This document shows positions 1 through 20,564 of a stretch of 60,000 nt of DNA, piece by piece. The DNA comes from Bolinopsis microptera. Its lineage: Eukaryota > Ctenophora > Tentaculata > Lobata > Bolinopsidae. Under the pieces are notes generated by a model. The model was given only the letters and a program-made list of their open reading frames with translations, did no database searches and was not told the DNA's origin. The stretch lies in contig NC_087077.1 of the NCBI RefSeq assembly GCF_026151205.1, positions 20,607,510 through 20,667,509 of the forward strand, written 5' to 3'. Within the stretch, counting starts at the first letter, position 1. Every line of letters begins with the position of its first letter. A program made the translations under genes and the position numbers.

Positions 1-194
1 TTAGGTTTCTGATTTGTTGGCCACTTTAAGATTAAATACTGTCAATATTGCATATCATATAATGTAACATTCAAACGTGGAGTTAAAGCCTAACTCACAT
101 GAATATTATGCAGTCAGCAGCAGCATTATATTATAGTTGTATAACATAAGGAGTTCTAGATATTTGTTATAAAGAGCAGCATGGTATATAGTAG

Positions 195-10267
<10,073 letters not shown>

Positions 10268-11672
10268 AGAAACAGTACTGTTTACCAAAGAAGCTGCTGG
10301 TTGTCATGGTAATCGCAAGAAAGAGATGTGAACTGCCTTGTGACTCGTCGACCTTTCTACGATGATTTAATGAATCTCAGGGGCCAGAAATTCAACGAAG
10401 AGATAAAGAAGCGAGCACTTTGAATGTTAATTTGTGGTACTTCTTGATCACTTTATATCTTCTAGATTAAAGTTCATTGGAGACATGATCGGAGCTGCAG
10501 TAGACTGTATTTTGATATGTTTATCGTTTAACGGGGAGGATGGTTACTTGTTTGCTTTGAAAGTGTATTTTTCGTAGAAAGCTATGCAGTTAAAGCAACG
10601 TTGATAAAATATTATTTATTGATTAAATTTGTCGTGAATTTGCGTATAAGGCTGTTTGTGTATAAGATTCCAGATAAAATGTAAAATGTCGTTTCCGGTT
10701 TCATGTTCGTACAAGGAAATTTTATGTTGCCGTTGGCTAAAACGATGCTGAAAGTTTTCAGATTCCCTTTTAAAATCGAAAAATTGGTATTATTATTGTT
10801 TAAAACTGAAAGCTGCATGTTGAGCAGACTGTTCTAAAATATTGTGCATTTAAGACAAGAAAAATTTCACGCGGTGGTAAATCAGTGTTACCATTTTATT
10901 GACGGATGTTACTCGTCTAAATTTCTTCGAAGTAGCGCGCGCCGCTTTCTTCTCGAAATATTATACATTGGCCCGATGGCAAATGCTACGAAGTAGCGTG
11001 CGCCGGGCCAGACTTGCTCTAACCAGAGCCCTCTCGCTTGCAGTAGCGCGCGACCGCCGTCACGCAGTACGCGTATACACATGGCTATCCCAGCAAAAGT
11101 TACTGGCTGGTGGTGGTACTAGAGGTGGTTTAATTTAAACAGACGGCTAGACCTCGCGCGCGACATTAAACATGATTTGCACGCGTGGCGCATTCCAATC
11201 TTCAAGCAGCCAGCACGTGACACAATTCAGCCAATCAGAGTACAGTGTACAGGAATCTGCAAAGTTAAAGTTGCAAACTTTTGATCGGCCTAAAATGACA
11301 CTTTTCTGGAGATTTGTAGATAACTCCAAATTTACGTTGTTTTAAATGTTCCCCCTGGGGGGAAACGTTACTTTTACAAGACGAACATGTTGCAAAAAAC
11401 CGAAAATCTCTAACTCTTTTACTTTCAAAGTTAGGCCCCATCCAGTAAGGGTTTCTGAAATGTGAAGGGCCAGACCAATAACTGATAACAATGGTCAACC
11501 ATTTTATAGTTTTTAACATTTAAGAGCAAAGTTACGTAACTTTTGATAGTTTGATAATTCGGTGATAATTTCAGCATGGAAATATATCCTGAAGTTGTTA
11601 TTGTTTTTTCCTTTGAAGACAAATAATCGACAGAACAAAAAACATACGGCTTCGTGCGAAAAGACTTTGGTT

Positions 11673-11822
11673 GTATCACGTCGCGTCGTGACCCCCATTG
11701 TCATTTCACTTAGAGGCGGGGCGAAAGTCACGATCAACGATACAGTTGTCACACTCACCTCAAGCTGTATCGTAGAAACGGCACCACTTAGTGAAATGAC
11801 AATGGGGGTCACGACGTGATAC
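11673..11822. mobile_element. Small MITE nested in the larger element
   Basis: Terminal inverted repeats of about 34 bp: gtatcacgtcg...tgacccccattgtcatttcac is mirrored by gtgaaatgacaatgggggtcacgacgtgatac. The left end has an extra cgtcg. Related sequence appears at 12672-12725 and 43797-43880. Confidence 0.75.
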
Positions 11823-12094
11823 AAATACACCTGCCTTAACGGGTGATACTCGTAAAATATTCGTTTCAAATATTACCGTCGACGAGTCCAACTGGGCGCG
11901 CGTCCTGGTAGGTTATAACATATAAACCTACAACACCTGCCGCGCGCGAGTCGCTCCTACTAAATCGCTCGCCCAAATTTTAAGAAAATTCTTGTGAAAA
12001 GGCCCTTTGAGTGTAAAATTGATCTGAATAGGTGTATTTTTGGACGCTGATTCTGGATCACCCCACAAGATGTAGGGTAAAAAAATGACCCTTA

Positions 12095-12415
12095 CCACAA
12101 CCCTAACCCTAACCCGAGTCCTAAACAATCGAATTAATGTTTTACTAGCCAGAGCCTGTCACGTGACAAAAACGGTTTCTTGCCCATAACTCTCCGTGGA
12201 AGCATTTTTACCCTACATCTTGTGGGGTGATCCGGAATCGGCTCTTACTAATTCGCTCGCCCAAAAATTTCACGTGACTTTGGTTTTTATGGTTTTGCAG
12301 CCGTACAAAAAGGTTTTACATAAACCCTAATCCCAACCCTAACCCTAACCATAACCCCGAAGCTAACCATAACCCTTACCACAACCCTAACCCTAACCCG
12401 GGCCCTAAACAATCG
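12095..12415. repeat. Degenerate interstitial telomere-like (CCCTAA)n tracts
   Basis: Two blocks (about 12095-12122 and 12320-12412) contain aaccctaaccctaac with variants such as accataaccc. Each is followed by ccctaaacaatcgaatt and cacgtgac. They sit inside a transposable element, so they mark element sequence rather than a chromosome end. Confidence 0.7.
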
Positions 12416-14596
12416 AATTTGTATTTTACTAGCCTGTCACGTGACCAAAACGGTTTTTTGCCCATAACTCTCCAGGGAAGCATTTTAACCCTATGTCATG
12501 GGGGGTGATTCGGAATCAGCGTCCAAAAATACACCGATTTAGATTACTTTCATGCCCAAAGGGCCTTTTCAAAAGAAGTTTCTTAAAATTTGGGCGAGCG
12601 ATTTAGTAGGAGCGAAAGTCACGTGAAATTTTTGGGCGAGCGAATTAGTAAGAGCCCGCGCGAGTACTAGTAGTAGTGTGAAACGACCGTGGGGGTTTCA
12701 ACTCACGACGTGATACAACGATACAGCCGTGCACTCGTGCGTGGCAGGCCTACAACGTGAAATGGCAAGCTCCGGTTAGACTTGTTGAACTTGATATACG
12801 TTACATTTCCTTTAACGCGATGCGTGCACGAAAGAGATATATTTCGTGCATGAAATTGACCATTGTTAGTGGTCTTATTTGGCCCGGCGCGCGCTACTTC
12901 GTAGCACTTGCCATCGGGCCAAGTGCTAATATTTCAGGAAGAAAGCGGCGAGCGGTACCTCGAAGAAATTTAGACGAGTAACATCCGTCAAGCATGAAAG
13001 GGATATGCAATTCACGGATAATAAGCATTTCTACTTTTTCGAAAAAGTGTGCAAAGTTTTGAAGAATTTTTAATAATCAATAATATAACTTACTAACGCT
13101 CGCCAAATTGCAAAACAATTAATTACCAGGCATGGCACTGACGATGTTATTATTGTTTTTGATTTGTGATTGACGATGTCAATCCTTCGCAGCTCGGCCT
13201 GGTGCATCTCGCCGATCTAACGAAATGGTTGTAAGAAACATTCGCTCCTACTAAATCGCTCGCCCAAATGTTAAGAAATTTCTTGTGAAAAGGCCCTTTG
13301 GGTGTAAAATTGATCTGAATAGGTGTATTTTTGGACGCTGATTCCGATATATTTCCATGCTGAAATTATCACCGAATTATCAAACTATCAAAAGTTACGT
13401 AGTTGCTCTTTAAATGTTAAAAACTATAAAATGGTAACACTAACACTGATTTACCACCGCGTGAAATTTTTCTTGTCTTAAATGCACAATATTTTAAAAC
13501 AGTCTGCTCAACATGCAGTTTTCAGTTTTAAACAATGAATATAATATTAATACCTATTTTTCGATTTTAAAAGGGAATCTGAAAACTTTCAGCATCGTTT
13601 TAACCAACGGCAACATAAAATTTCCTTATACGAACCGGAAACGACATTTTACATTTTATCTGGAATCTTATACACAAACAGCCTTATACGCAAATTCACG
13701 ATAAAGTTAAATTTAATCAATAAATAATATTTTATCAACGTTGCTTTAACTGCATAGCTTTCTCCACAATTTATGTACTGACCTCAATCATCTCTGTTGC
13801 TGCGTGGCTGGTGGTCTACAGAGACCATCTTGGAGGAATAGACACGATGAAGAAACTCTCCTGGGTAGAGTTGGGTGTCATCTACTTCTCTACTTCTACT
13901 CTTCCTATACTCTGCTCTACTCTGACGCCTCTAAATCTACTCACTAGAAGTGATGTCATGGAGCTATATCTACGAAATGCCCTGAGGAAAATATCAAATG
14001 GTACAAAAGTCGGTGGTTTTTCGAAAAAACACCATTACATGTTTTCGGAGTACAAAAATTTAGGTCACCATCATTATTTTTCCCAAATAATTTTTCACGT
14101 ATTTTCCTTAATTATGACTTTAAATCGATTTACTATCAACTTATCAATATAGTAAGTTATAAATATGATTCATCAAACAGTAAATGAACACTAGTATTCG
14201 ATCACGAATTGCTTTAAAAATTATTTTGGGCACGTTCCATTAAAAATAAGCAAGCTCTGTCACTACTTTATTGGCCACGGCGGTGAAATTTCGGGATTAC
14301 TGTCGGTTTCCTATACCCTCTGGAGGATTATAAGTTAAGTTGAGGCTAACTTTCAAAGGCTTCATTTTTGTAAAATAAGGAGATGAAAACAATCCCCAAA
14401 TACCATGATTTAATTTCGGGTACGAAATGTGGCAGATTTCGGTAAAAATTCCCGTATTTTCGTTCCCAAATCATTTAGGTCAGCGGAATTATGTCGAACA
14501 GAAATATGTTTCGTAAGGTAGCTAACCATGTTACATATCGTTTTTTTTTCGACAAAGGTTATCTGCAAACCTTAGTCAAGTGTTCTATAATCTTAT

Positions 14597-14623
14597 AATG
14601 GGGGAGGGGGGGGGGGGGGGGGG
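14597..14623 (+). repeat. Poly-G tract
   Basis: An almost uninterrupted run of more than 20 G, broken once by A, in a region otherwise rich in tctcaaaaat motifs. It can form G-quadruplex structure and is a likely sequencing-error site. Confidence 0.85.
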
Positions 14624-14814
14624 GTCATGATTATTTTTGAGAGTCCCGACGAAAATGGTCAGATTCTCATTCTCAAAAATTATTTTTGAGAAACGTTTCC
14701 AGGAGAGGCGAAAAACTCATTCTCAAAAATTGATTGCACTGAGTCTCAATTGGACCACATTGCACTGATATGAAGAATGATTTGATATAACTATATCACT
14801 ATTTTTGAGTGGAC

Positions 14815-15375
14815 GATTTTTGAGAAATGAGAAATCCACGCCGAATTTCTCACATTCAAAAATAATTATTGAGACATTTTTGAGTATTCCCGGCGAAAAT
14901 AGATTCAAAAATTCTCAAAAATACTCATACCCCCCCTCTATAATTGAATGAATGATAGTCGATATAATTATTGATATGTTTATAGTTTATTGTTTAATAT
15001 TGCAACTGATACCTCCCACGGTATGGAGAGTTTATTGTTTAACATTGCAACTGATACCTCCCACGGTATGGAGAGTTTATTGTTTAACATTGCAACTGAT
15101 ACCTCCCACGGTATTTTTGAGAAATGAGAAATCCACGCCGAATTTCTCACATTCAAAAATAATTATTGAGACATTTTTGAGTATTCCCGGCGAAAATAGA
15201 TTCAAAAATTCTCAAAAATACTCATACCCCCCTCTATAATTGAATGAATGATAGTCGATATAATTATTGATATGTTTATAGTTTATTGTTTAATATTGCA
15301 ACTGATACCTCCCAGGGTATGGAGAGTTTATTGTTTAACATTGCAACTGATACCTCCCACGGTATGGAGAGTCCT
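14815..15375 (+). repeat. Tandem duplication of about 300 bp with embedded 43-bp subrepeats
   Basis: The segment beginning atttttgagaaatgagaaat at 14815 recurs at about 15113, and both copies run into gttgtttaatattgcaactgatacctccca. The 43-bp unit ggtatggagagtttattgtttaa... is present two to three times per copy. The last unit overlaps the proposed acceptor of the membrane-protein terminal exon at 15370. Confidence 0.85.
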
Positions 15376-15474
15376 GCTCCCTCAACATCAGGACTAGAGG
15401 ATATTCTCAACAACGCCGCCCTCTCCCGCAGTTCTTCTAGAGTGTCCTTCTCGGGTTTGTTTACGAAATAACAG

Positions 15475-15625
15475 TTAACTGTTGTTAATTGTTGTTGATT
15501 GTTGTTAATTGTTGTTAATTGTTGTTAATTGTTGTTTATTGTTGTTTATTGTTGTTTATTGTTGTTTATCGTTGTTTATCGTTGTTTATTGTTGTTTATT
15601 GTTGATTATTGTTGTTTATATTGTT
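15475..15625 (+). repeat. (TTGTTGTTWA)n 10-bp microsatellite
   Basis: About 15 copies of attgttgtta/attgttgttt directly after the membrane-protein stop codon. It is another array that starts where a coding region ends. Confidence 0.9.
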
Positions 15626-16151
15626 TGTACTTTCGTCTCACAACCAGACCCCTAAGCTCAAAGAAAACAGCATTTTGATACTTATAGTTTAAGTTAGCAT
15701 CAAGGTTTATTCTCCCTGTGTGCTGTTTATTTCCTTGTTGAATTCCAACTGTGATTATTTTCGGATCTCCCGATGAATCCGGAGAAATAACTTATTACCA
15801 TGTGTTTTTAATGAAACTATTGCTGGATGAGTGTTGAGTAACTGAATCACTTGTGAATGTGGGGTGATCACGTTAATTTATGATTAACTTTCTTATAACT
15901 CGAGAAGAACAAGAACGGAGTAAATATTTATAATTATTTCGTCATCAATACAAAATGTACCTTATCAAACAATCTCCAAAATTTGTGAAATTTAGGAATT
16001 CAAACAATCAGTTATTTATTAGAATCAGTCATATATTAGAATTTGCTATAACATGCACTTCTTGATTTCTACCGTTATTTTTCATTGACAATCATTACAA
16101 CACATTCCAACTGTGAACTGTGTTCATAAGTCCCTATTGTTTTCTGATCCT
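15626..16151. other. Intergenic, no gene seen
   Basis: AT-rich sequence between the membrane-protein terminal exon (+) and the 3' end of the coiled-coil gene (-). I see no ORF, RNA gene or repeat worth naming. Confidence 0.5.
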
Positions 16152-17384
16152 CTATTTGCAACAGGATGTTATTCTGATATCTGCGTTGAAGCCTGCGCTT
16201 CTGGATGAGCAACTACCACCGTGACATTTAACGTAGCTGTCTCCGAATGTTGCAGGTATTGTCGCCCACTCTGTATTCCTATAAGTGTATATTCCGTCTA
16301 TATCCCCATAATGTCTAGTAAATCCCGCCGGACAACTTCCCCTAGTACCTAAGAAACAAAACGATCCTTTCAGCCATGAAATATGCTCTAATTCCACAGA
16401 TGCAGCATTGGCTTTCCCCTCCAATGTACGCACTTTCCCTTGTGTGGTCGTCATCTTACTGTTGAACAAGGATGCTCCATTACTCAACTGAGCTTGTTTC
16501 CCCTCCAATGTACGCACTTTTCCTTGCGTGGTCGTCATCTCACTTTTATACGAGGATGCTCCATTCATCAACTCAGCTTGTTTCCCCTCCAATGTACGCA
16601 CTTTCTCTTGTGTGGTCGTCATCTTACTGTTGAACGAGGATGCTCCATTCACCAACTCAGCTTGTTTCTCCTCCAAGGTACTCATTTTTCCTTGCGTGGT
16701 CGTCAGCTCACTTTTGAACGAGGATGTTGCATTCATCAACTCAGCTTGTTTCTCCTCCAAGGTACTCATTTTTCCTTGCGTGGTCGTCATCTCACTTTTG
16801 AACGAGGATGCTCCATTCATCAACTCAGCTTGTTTCTCCTCCAAGGTATCCATTTTCCCTTGTGTGGTCGTCATCTCACTTTTGAACGAGGATGTTCCAT
16901 TAATCAACTCAGCTTGTTTCTCCTCCAGGGTATCCATTTTCTCTTGTGTGGTCGTCATCTCACTTTTGAACGAGGATGTTCCATTAATCAACTCAGCTTG
17001 TTTCTCCTCCAGGGTATCCATTTTCTCTTGTGTGGTCGTCATCTCACTTTTGAACGAGGATGCTCCATTAATCAACTTAGCTTGTTTCTCCTCCAAGGTA
17101 CTCAACCTCCTTTTTGTTGTCGACAGCTTACTTTTTAACTCACCTTTTAACTCACCTTTTAGCTCACTTTTCAACTCCTCCATGCCTACTCTAGATTCAC
17201 TTTTAAGCTGCTCGATCTCAACCTTCGCTTCATCCAACTTGGTTGTCAAGGAGGCGATTTTCTCAGCTTGGTGTGTCGTGAGCTTGTTCAGGAGAGAGAT
17301 ACTATCTTGTATTGATGCTATCAATACGTCCTGGACAAATATTGCCATAAACAAATAGCTTGCTGGTAGTGATACACATAGCAT
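16152..17384 (-). CDS. Secreted coiled-coil protein with apextrin-like (ApeC) C-terminal domain, intronless
   Basis: 410 aa. The hydrophobic N-terminus (about 1-24) looks like a signal peptide or anchor. Residues about 25-100 are a charged coiled coil (EIEQLKSES, repeated ELKGELKS). About 100-330 is eight copies of a 28-residue unit starting TLEEKQAELINGxSSFKSEM; 28 residues equals exactly four heptads, so the rod can stay in register. The C-terminal ~75 residues have six cysteines and GSFCFLGTRGSCPAGF, then ending DIRITSCCK. This matches the Cys spacing and CPAGF/CC signatures of the ApeC domain of apextrins, secreted proteins linked to development and glycan or microbe binding in marine invertebrates. 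Function here is inference. Neighbours are unrelated. The unit repeat makes copy number likely to vary between alleles. Confidence 0.75.
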   Translation of the reverse strand: MLCVSLPASYLFMAIFVQDVLIASIQDSISLLNKLTTHQAEKIASLTTKLDEAKVEIEQLKSESRVGMEELKSELKGELKGELKSKLSTTKRRLSTLEEKQAKLINGASSFKSEMTTTQEKMDTLEEKQAELINGTSSFKSEMTTTQEKMDTLEEKQAELINGTSSFKSEMTTTQGKMDTLEEKQAELMNGASSFKSEMTTTQGKMSTLEEKQAELMNATSSFKSELTTTQGKMSTLEEKQAELVNGASSFNSKMTTTQEKVRTLEGKQAELMNGASSYKSEMTTTQGKVRTLEGKQAQLSNGASLFNSKMTTTQGKVRTLEGKANAASVELEHISWLKGSFCFLGTRGSCPAGFTRHYGDIDGIYTYRNTEWATIPATFGDSYVKCHGGSCSSRSAGFNADIRITSCCK

Positions 17385-17482
17385 CGTTTGAAATATTTTG
17401 CATGGTTATAGATAGATAGAAACTTGGGAAAAAGGTAATTCTGTTAGTGTTAACTGTTGGTTTCAAATAATTTTAGACCTTA

Positions 17483-17919
17483 GGGACTGCCCACACTAAA
17501 GGCATAGTTTGTTTAGAGCTCCCGCCAGTTGGCGTGGAAACTCTCGGGAAATAGAGGCACGGATTTTAAAAATCCGTGCCCCTATTCCCCTTGCTAAATC
17601 CACGCCAAGTGGCACAGTGTGTTTAGAGGACGGGCCACTTGGCGTGACTACTCAGGGCCATGCATTGCGATTAAATTGCATTTTTAATGAATTTTTAATG
17701 AATTGGAGGAGACGCATGCGTTATATATTCGATAACTTTTCCAATTCGAGGCGAAAATCACAAAAACTTACGTGCCTGGAACATGTTTTCACGCCAACAG
17801 GCGTAGTGTGTTAAGATAGACGGGAAACATGGCGTGACTACTCGCGCCAAGTGGCACAGTGTGTTTAGGTGAATCGGGCCATGTGGCCCGTCGCCACATG
17901 GCGTAGTGTGGGCAGACCC
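17483..17919. mobile_element. PIF/Harbinger-like MITE with TTA target duplication
   Basis: The left end gggactgcccacacta (17483) is mirrored by tagtgtgggcagaccc (to 17919). TTA at 17480-17482 and 17920-17922 fits the 3-bp TWA target preference of PIF/Harbinger elements. Internally, blocks such as cgccaagtggcacagtgtgt recur at about 17600 and 17845 with inverted partners. No transposase. Confidence 0.75.
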
Positions 17920-17922
17920 TTA

Positions 17923-19397
17923 CAAAGCTATGTATGTATTTTATCCCAATATAACTTTAAATCCACCTACCGATACCACTGGTGGTGGTCGTCGTCGTAC
18001 CCCAACTACTTCATGCAGGCTGCAAAACAGAAGAACAGCACAGCAGAGTGTATGTGGAGAAACTGTCATTTTAGCAACTATGTGGGAGATATCGAGTAAC
18101 CACGTGATGATATTATTGGTAAACAGTTATTAGAAGCAACTTGAAAATTATTAAAAATAGATTATATCGTCCATTATATTATATCAATGTCAGTACGATT
18201 AAGAATAATGTTAAGAAACGGATATTCATTGCGGAGTAAAATAAGTAAGCTAATTAAGCGTTGGAAATGCAATGTGGGTGTTTCTATGACGCAAATGCAA
18301 TAACGATAGATGACGGAAAGTAATATGACCGCAAAGATTACGGAAATTAATATGACCGCAAAGACTCAAAATATGAAGACCCTGTGGTTTTCATAAGCGG
18401 CCCCTTTTTCGATAAAATTGGCATAACGCGCCATTTTAATTTGTTCTCCAAAAGTTCGAACTTTCGACCCCGTTCTAATTAAGATTCATTATGTTATCGT
18501 AAAATAAACCAGGAACAGTGGCTGATGGTTTAATTTTGAATTATGATAACGGTGGGGTTTTAAGGCTTAAAGCATTGTAAGAAAATGTAATTTACTCTTC
18601 ATGGTTATTGTTATTTATTATTCATTGTGACGTAGAGTCCGAATATAATTACTCTGTAACCGTTACCGAGAATTACTCGGTAACCGTTATCTTTTGTGGA
18701 CTTACTACTTTGTTCCTTGCTTAGCAATAGCAGTAAAGTGGGGCTGCTAACGAAAATGTTTTCAATAAACCACATTTAGATAACGGTATTAATATATTAT
18801 AGCTCGATAAAAATGTAACATCGCGAAGGTGGCGAGATTGAACGAAGTAATAAGGAGCACTTTTGAGATATTAAAATATTCTCCTTGAAATAAAACAACG
18901 ATGATTCGACAGATTAGTTTAAACTGGAGCAGACTGAGCACAGGGATCCAAAAGGCAACATCACTGGGTTGCCAGGATGATGCAAGTCGCAGAATTTCAG
19001 CACTCTCAACTCTGTTGAAGGCCCGGCCGGTCCATCAAATACACGATGTTAATATGTTATTTAAAGGTTGGTGTCCAGACTCCAGGCAACTGCTTGTGTC
19101 TTATGTCACGTGACCGATTAAGTGTTTAATAATAAATGGTCACATGATCTGATGATCCCGTGATTTGATTCCAATGGGTAGCAGACGATCCTTTTTCGCT
19201 TGACCGTCTCAGATAATTCTTTTGAAGGTGTGAACCTCACCTTCTTGGGAGGGATCAAAGGATCGTCATAACAGATACATGATCTAATACATGATATAAA
19301 TAGCGGCTATTCGCTCACCTGATTATAAGTTTTATATTAGGCTCTGCTGGAATTTCTAAACAGTTATAACCGTGATTCTTTAACTGAAACTTAAAAG
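17923..19397. other. Region with no supported gene
   Basis: Short frames occur at 17906-18133 and 18901-19113, but they have no recognisable domain and no clear splice partners. A 19-20 bp imperfect inverted pair, gacgatcctttttcgct (about 19167) and gatcaaaggatcgtc (about 19253), may be the end of a small element. This stretch also serves as upstream sequence for the next gene. Confidence 0.4.
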
Positions 19398-20135
19398 ATG
19401 TCCTTCCGACCAGCATTTCACTCCAACTTTACTGCAGCTACCAGTCAAAAGAGAAAAAGAGTACCAACATTGGATTTAAATTACCTCCTTCCCTTCATCT
19501 CTCTGCCAGATAATGTACACTATCCTTGCTATCCTACCAAACCAGTGAAGCCACTCTTTCCAGCTCCAGCTCCAGCTCCAGCTCTAGCTCCAGCTCCAAC
19601 TACAACTCCAGCTCCAGCCCTAACTCTAGCTCCAACTCCAGCTCCAGCTCCAGCTCTAACTCTAGCTCCAACTCCAACTCCAGCTCCAGCTCTAAGTCCA
19701 ACTCTAACTCCAGCTCAAGCTGTAACTCTAGCTCCAACTACAACTCCAGCTCTAACTCCAGCTCTAAGTCTAACTCTAGCTCCAGCTCCAGCTCTAACTC
19801 TAGCTCCAACTCCAGCTCCAGCTCTAAGTCCAACTCTAACTCCAGCTCTAGCTCTAACTCCAGCTCCAACTACAACTCCAGCTCTAGCTCTAACTCCAGC
19901 TCTAGCTCTAACTCCAGCTCCAGCTCCAGCTCTAACTCCACAACTGCCAACCATTCGAAAGAGAAAGACACTCCCCACACTGACTTCCTTCCTTTTCATC
20001 TCTCTACAAGATAAATTCGCTGAACACAAAATACAAGATTCTCCCTATTCTACCAAACCACTCCCAACTCTAACTTTGCCCTTACCAACGTGTCTGAAGA
20101 GAAACCGGATCCCTACACTGGAACTTAATTCTTAA
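19398..20135 (+). CDS. Low-complexity Pro/Ala-rich protein, probably the N-terminal part of a homeobox gene
   Basis: 245 aa from ATG 19398. Three degenerate copies of a KRKRxPTLxLxxLLPFISLxD block occur at about residues 16-48, 180-210 and 230-245. A long (Ala-Pro)n tract of hexanucleotide origin separates them. The third copy stops abruptly at 20133-20135, and fragments of the same block (EHKI) continue in another frame to about 20170. This suggests a frameshift, or an intron joining it to the homeodomain frame that starts 40 bp later. No function can be assigned to the repeats. Confidence 0.45.
   Translation: MSFRPAFHSNFTAATSQKRKRVPTLDLNYLLPFISLPDNVHYPCYPTKPVKPLFPAPAPAPALAPAPTTTPAPALTLAPTPAPAPALTLAPTPTPAPALSPTLTPAQAVTLAPTTTPALTPALSLTLAPAPALTLAPTPAPALSPTLTPALALTPAPTTTPALALTPALALTPAPAPALTPQLPTIRKRKTLPTLTSFLFISLQDKFAEHKIQDSPYSTKPLPTLTLPLPTCLKRNRIPTLELNS
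19558..19945 (+). repeat. (AGCTCC)n-type hexanucleotide repeat
   Basis: About 64 imperfect hexamers (agctcc, aactcc, agctct, aactct). In frame +1 they encode Ala-Pro/Thr-Pro. In the next frame they give Ser/Asn runs, and on the other strand an Arg-Ala-Gly frame. Those alternative ORFs are rejected. Confidence 0.95.
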
Positions 20136-20174
20136 GGAAGCCTCTATCCAAGGTGAAGTCACAGAACACAAGAT

Positions 20175-20564
20175 TTGTCGCGGTTGTCTTCTACCGTACC
20201 AACCTCACCTACCCTCCCTCCCAAAGCCGCTAAACCCATACGATTACATTCTTGCTTGGTTATGCAAACTTTCCATTCTGTTCCTCCCCCCTGTATCAAG
20301 TCTCCAGCTATCCAACCTGAAACATCTCCAGTTATCAGGATGCGAACTAGCTTTACTTACTCACAGTTAGAATTATTAGAGGGCGTTTTCTCCGCACAGA
20401 ATAATGTCAACCAAGAACATGCTCATAAAATAGCTGTGAAGTTCCAACTTCCTGTTGAGTGCATCACTGCCTGGTTCTCGAACAGGATACACTTGAAAAG
20501 AAAACGAGCTCTACGCACACTAAAAATGCTGAAACTGAAAGCTAAAGATAACGTCATTCGTTGA
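20175..20564 (+). CDS. Divergent homeodomain protein
   Basis: The frame starts at a non-ATG codon, and no upstream ATG is in frame, so it is probably an exon or the downstream part of the 19398 frame. A homeodomain runs from about residue 55: RMRTSFTYSQLELLEGVF, then ITAWFSNRIHLKRKRALR. The core W48, F49, N51 and R52 (NR) are kept, so DNA binding is plausible. Position 50 is Ser and position 53 is Ile, where most homeodomains have Q/K and R. The RTSFTYSQLELLE start resembles PRD-like or other derived families; I cannot place it. It lies 10 kb from a PRD-class homeobox gene on the same strand. Confidence 0.65.
   Translation: MSRLSSTVPTSPTLPPKAAKPIRLHSCLVMQTFHSVPPPCIKSPAIQPETSPVIRMRTSFTYSQLELLEGVFSAQNNVNQEHAHKIAVKFQLPVECITAWFSNRIHLKRKRALRTLKMLKLKAKDNVIR

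Larger units (their letters stand above)
10576..13763. mobile_element. 3.2-kb inverted-repeat element inserted in an exon
   Basis: The left end agaaagctatgcagttaaag is mirrored by the right end ctttaactgcatagctttct. Arms of about 320 bp (10576-10897 and 13428-13763) match well. Further internal inverted pairs include the motif gacggatgttactcgtctaa (10899, mirrored at about 12965-12985) and the Ser-free GC-rich block near 11000 mirrored near 12880. Modules such as ctactaaatcgctcgcccaaa appear at 11957, 12600 (inverted) and 13248. No transposase and no clear target duplication seen. It carries a nested MITE and telomere-like repeats. Short frames in the arms are not coding. Confidence 0.8.
10466..15471 (+). 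pseudogene. Multi-pass membrane protein (GPCR-like) 3' part, with one exon split by a transposon
   Basis: An open frame from an acceptor-like cttctag (10466) reads LKFIGDMIGAAVDCILICL and continues to 10575. It resumes in the same frame at 13764 and runs through STIYVLTSIISVAAWLVVY, a short charged loop, a third hydrophobic segment with STLTPLNLLT, and LYLRNALRKI. A donor aaa|gtcggt (14008) can join in phase 0 to 15370-15471, which encodes SPAPSTSGLEDILNNAALS, a Ser-rich tail, and a stop. The layout of two helices, a P-x-N-x-L-like motif and a basic amphipathic segment resembles TM6-TM7-H8 of a rhodopsin-class receptor, but this is weak. Upstream exons were not found. The 3.2-kb insert makes the gene either broken or dependent on removal of the element as an intron. 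Confidence 0.45.

Noticed and set aside
10300-10430. 36-codon frame (TRRPFYDDLMNLRGQKFNEE) after homeobox exon 5
   Set aside because: Short, no ATG or phase-matched acceptor; may be chance in the 3'UTR.
12095-12415. Chromosome end or telomere fusion
   Set aside because: Tracts are short, degenerate and lie inside a transposable element with inverted ends.
16440-17358. Two long + strand ORFs (232 and 276 codons)
   Set aside because: Antisense shadows of the 84-bp repeat in the coiled-coil gene.
17906-18133. Small ORF next to the Harbinger-like MITE
   Set aside because: No domain, and it partly overlaps the transposon end.
19526-20029. Ser/Asn-rich + frame and Arg/Ala-rich - frame
   Set aside because: Alternative frames of the AGCTCC repeat.
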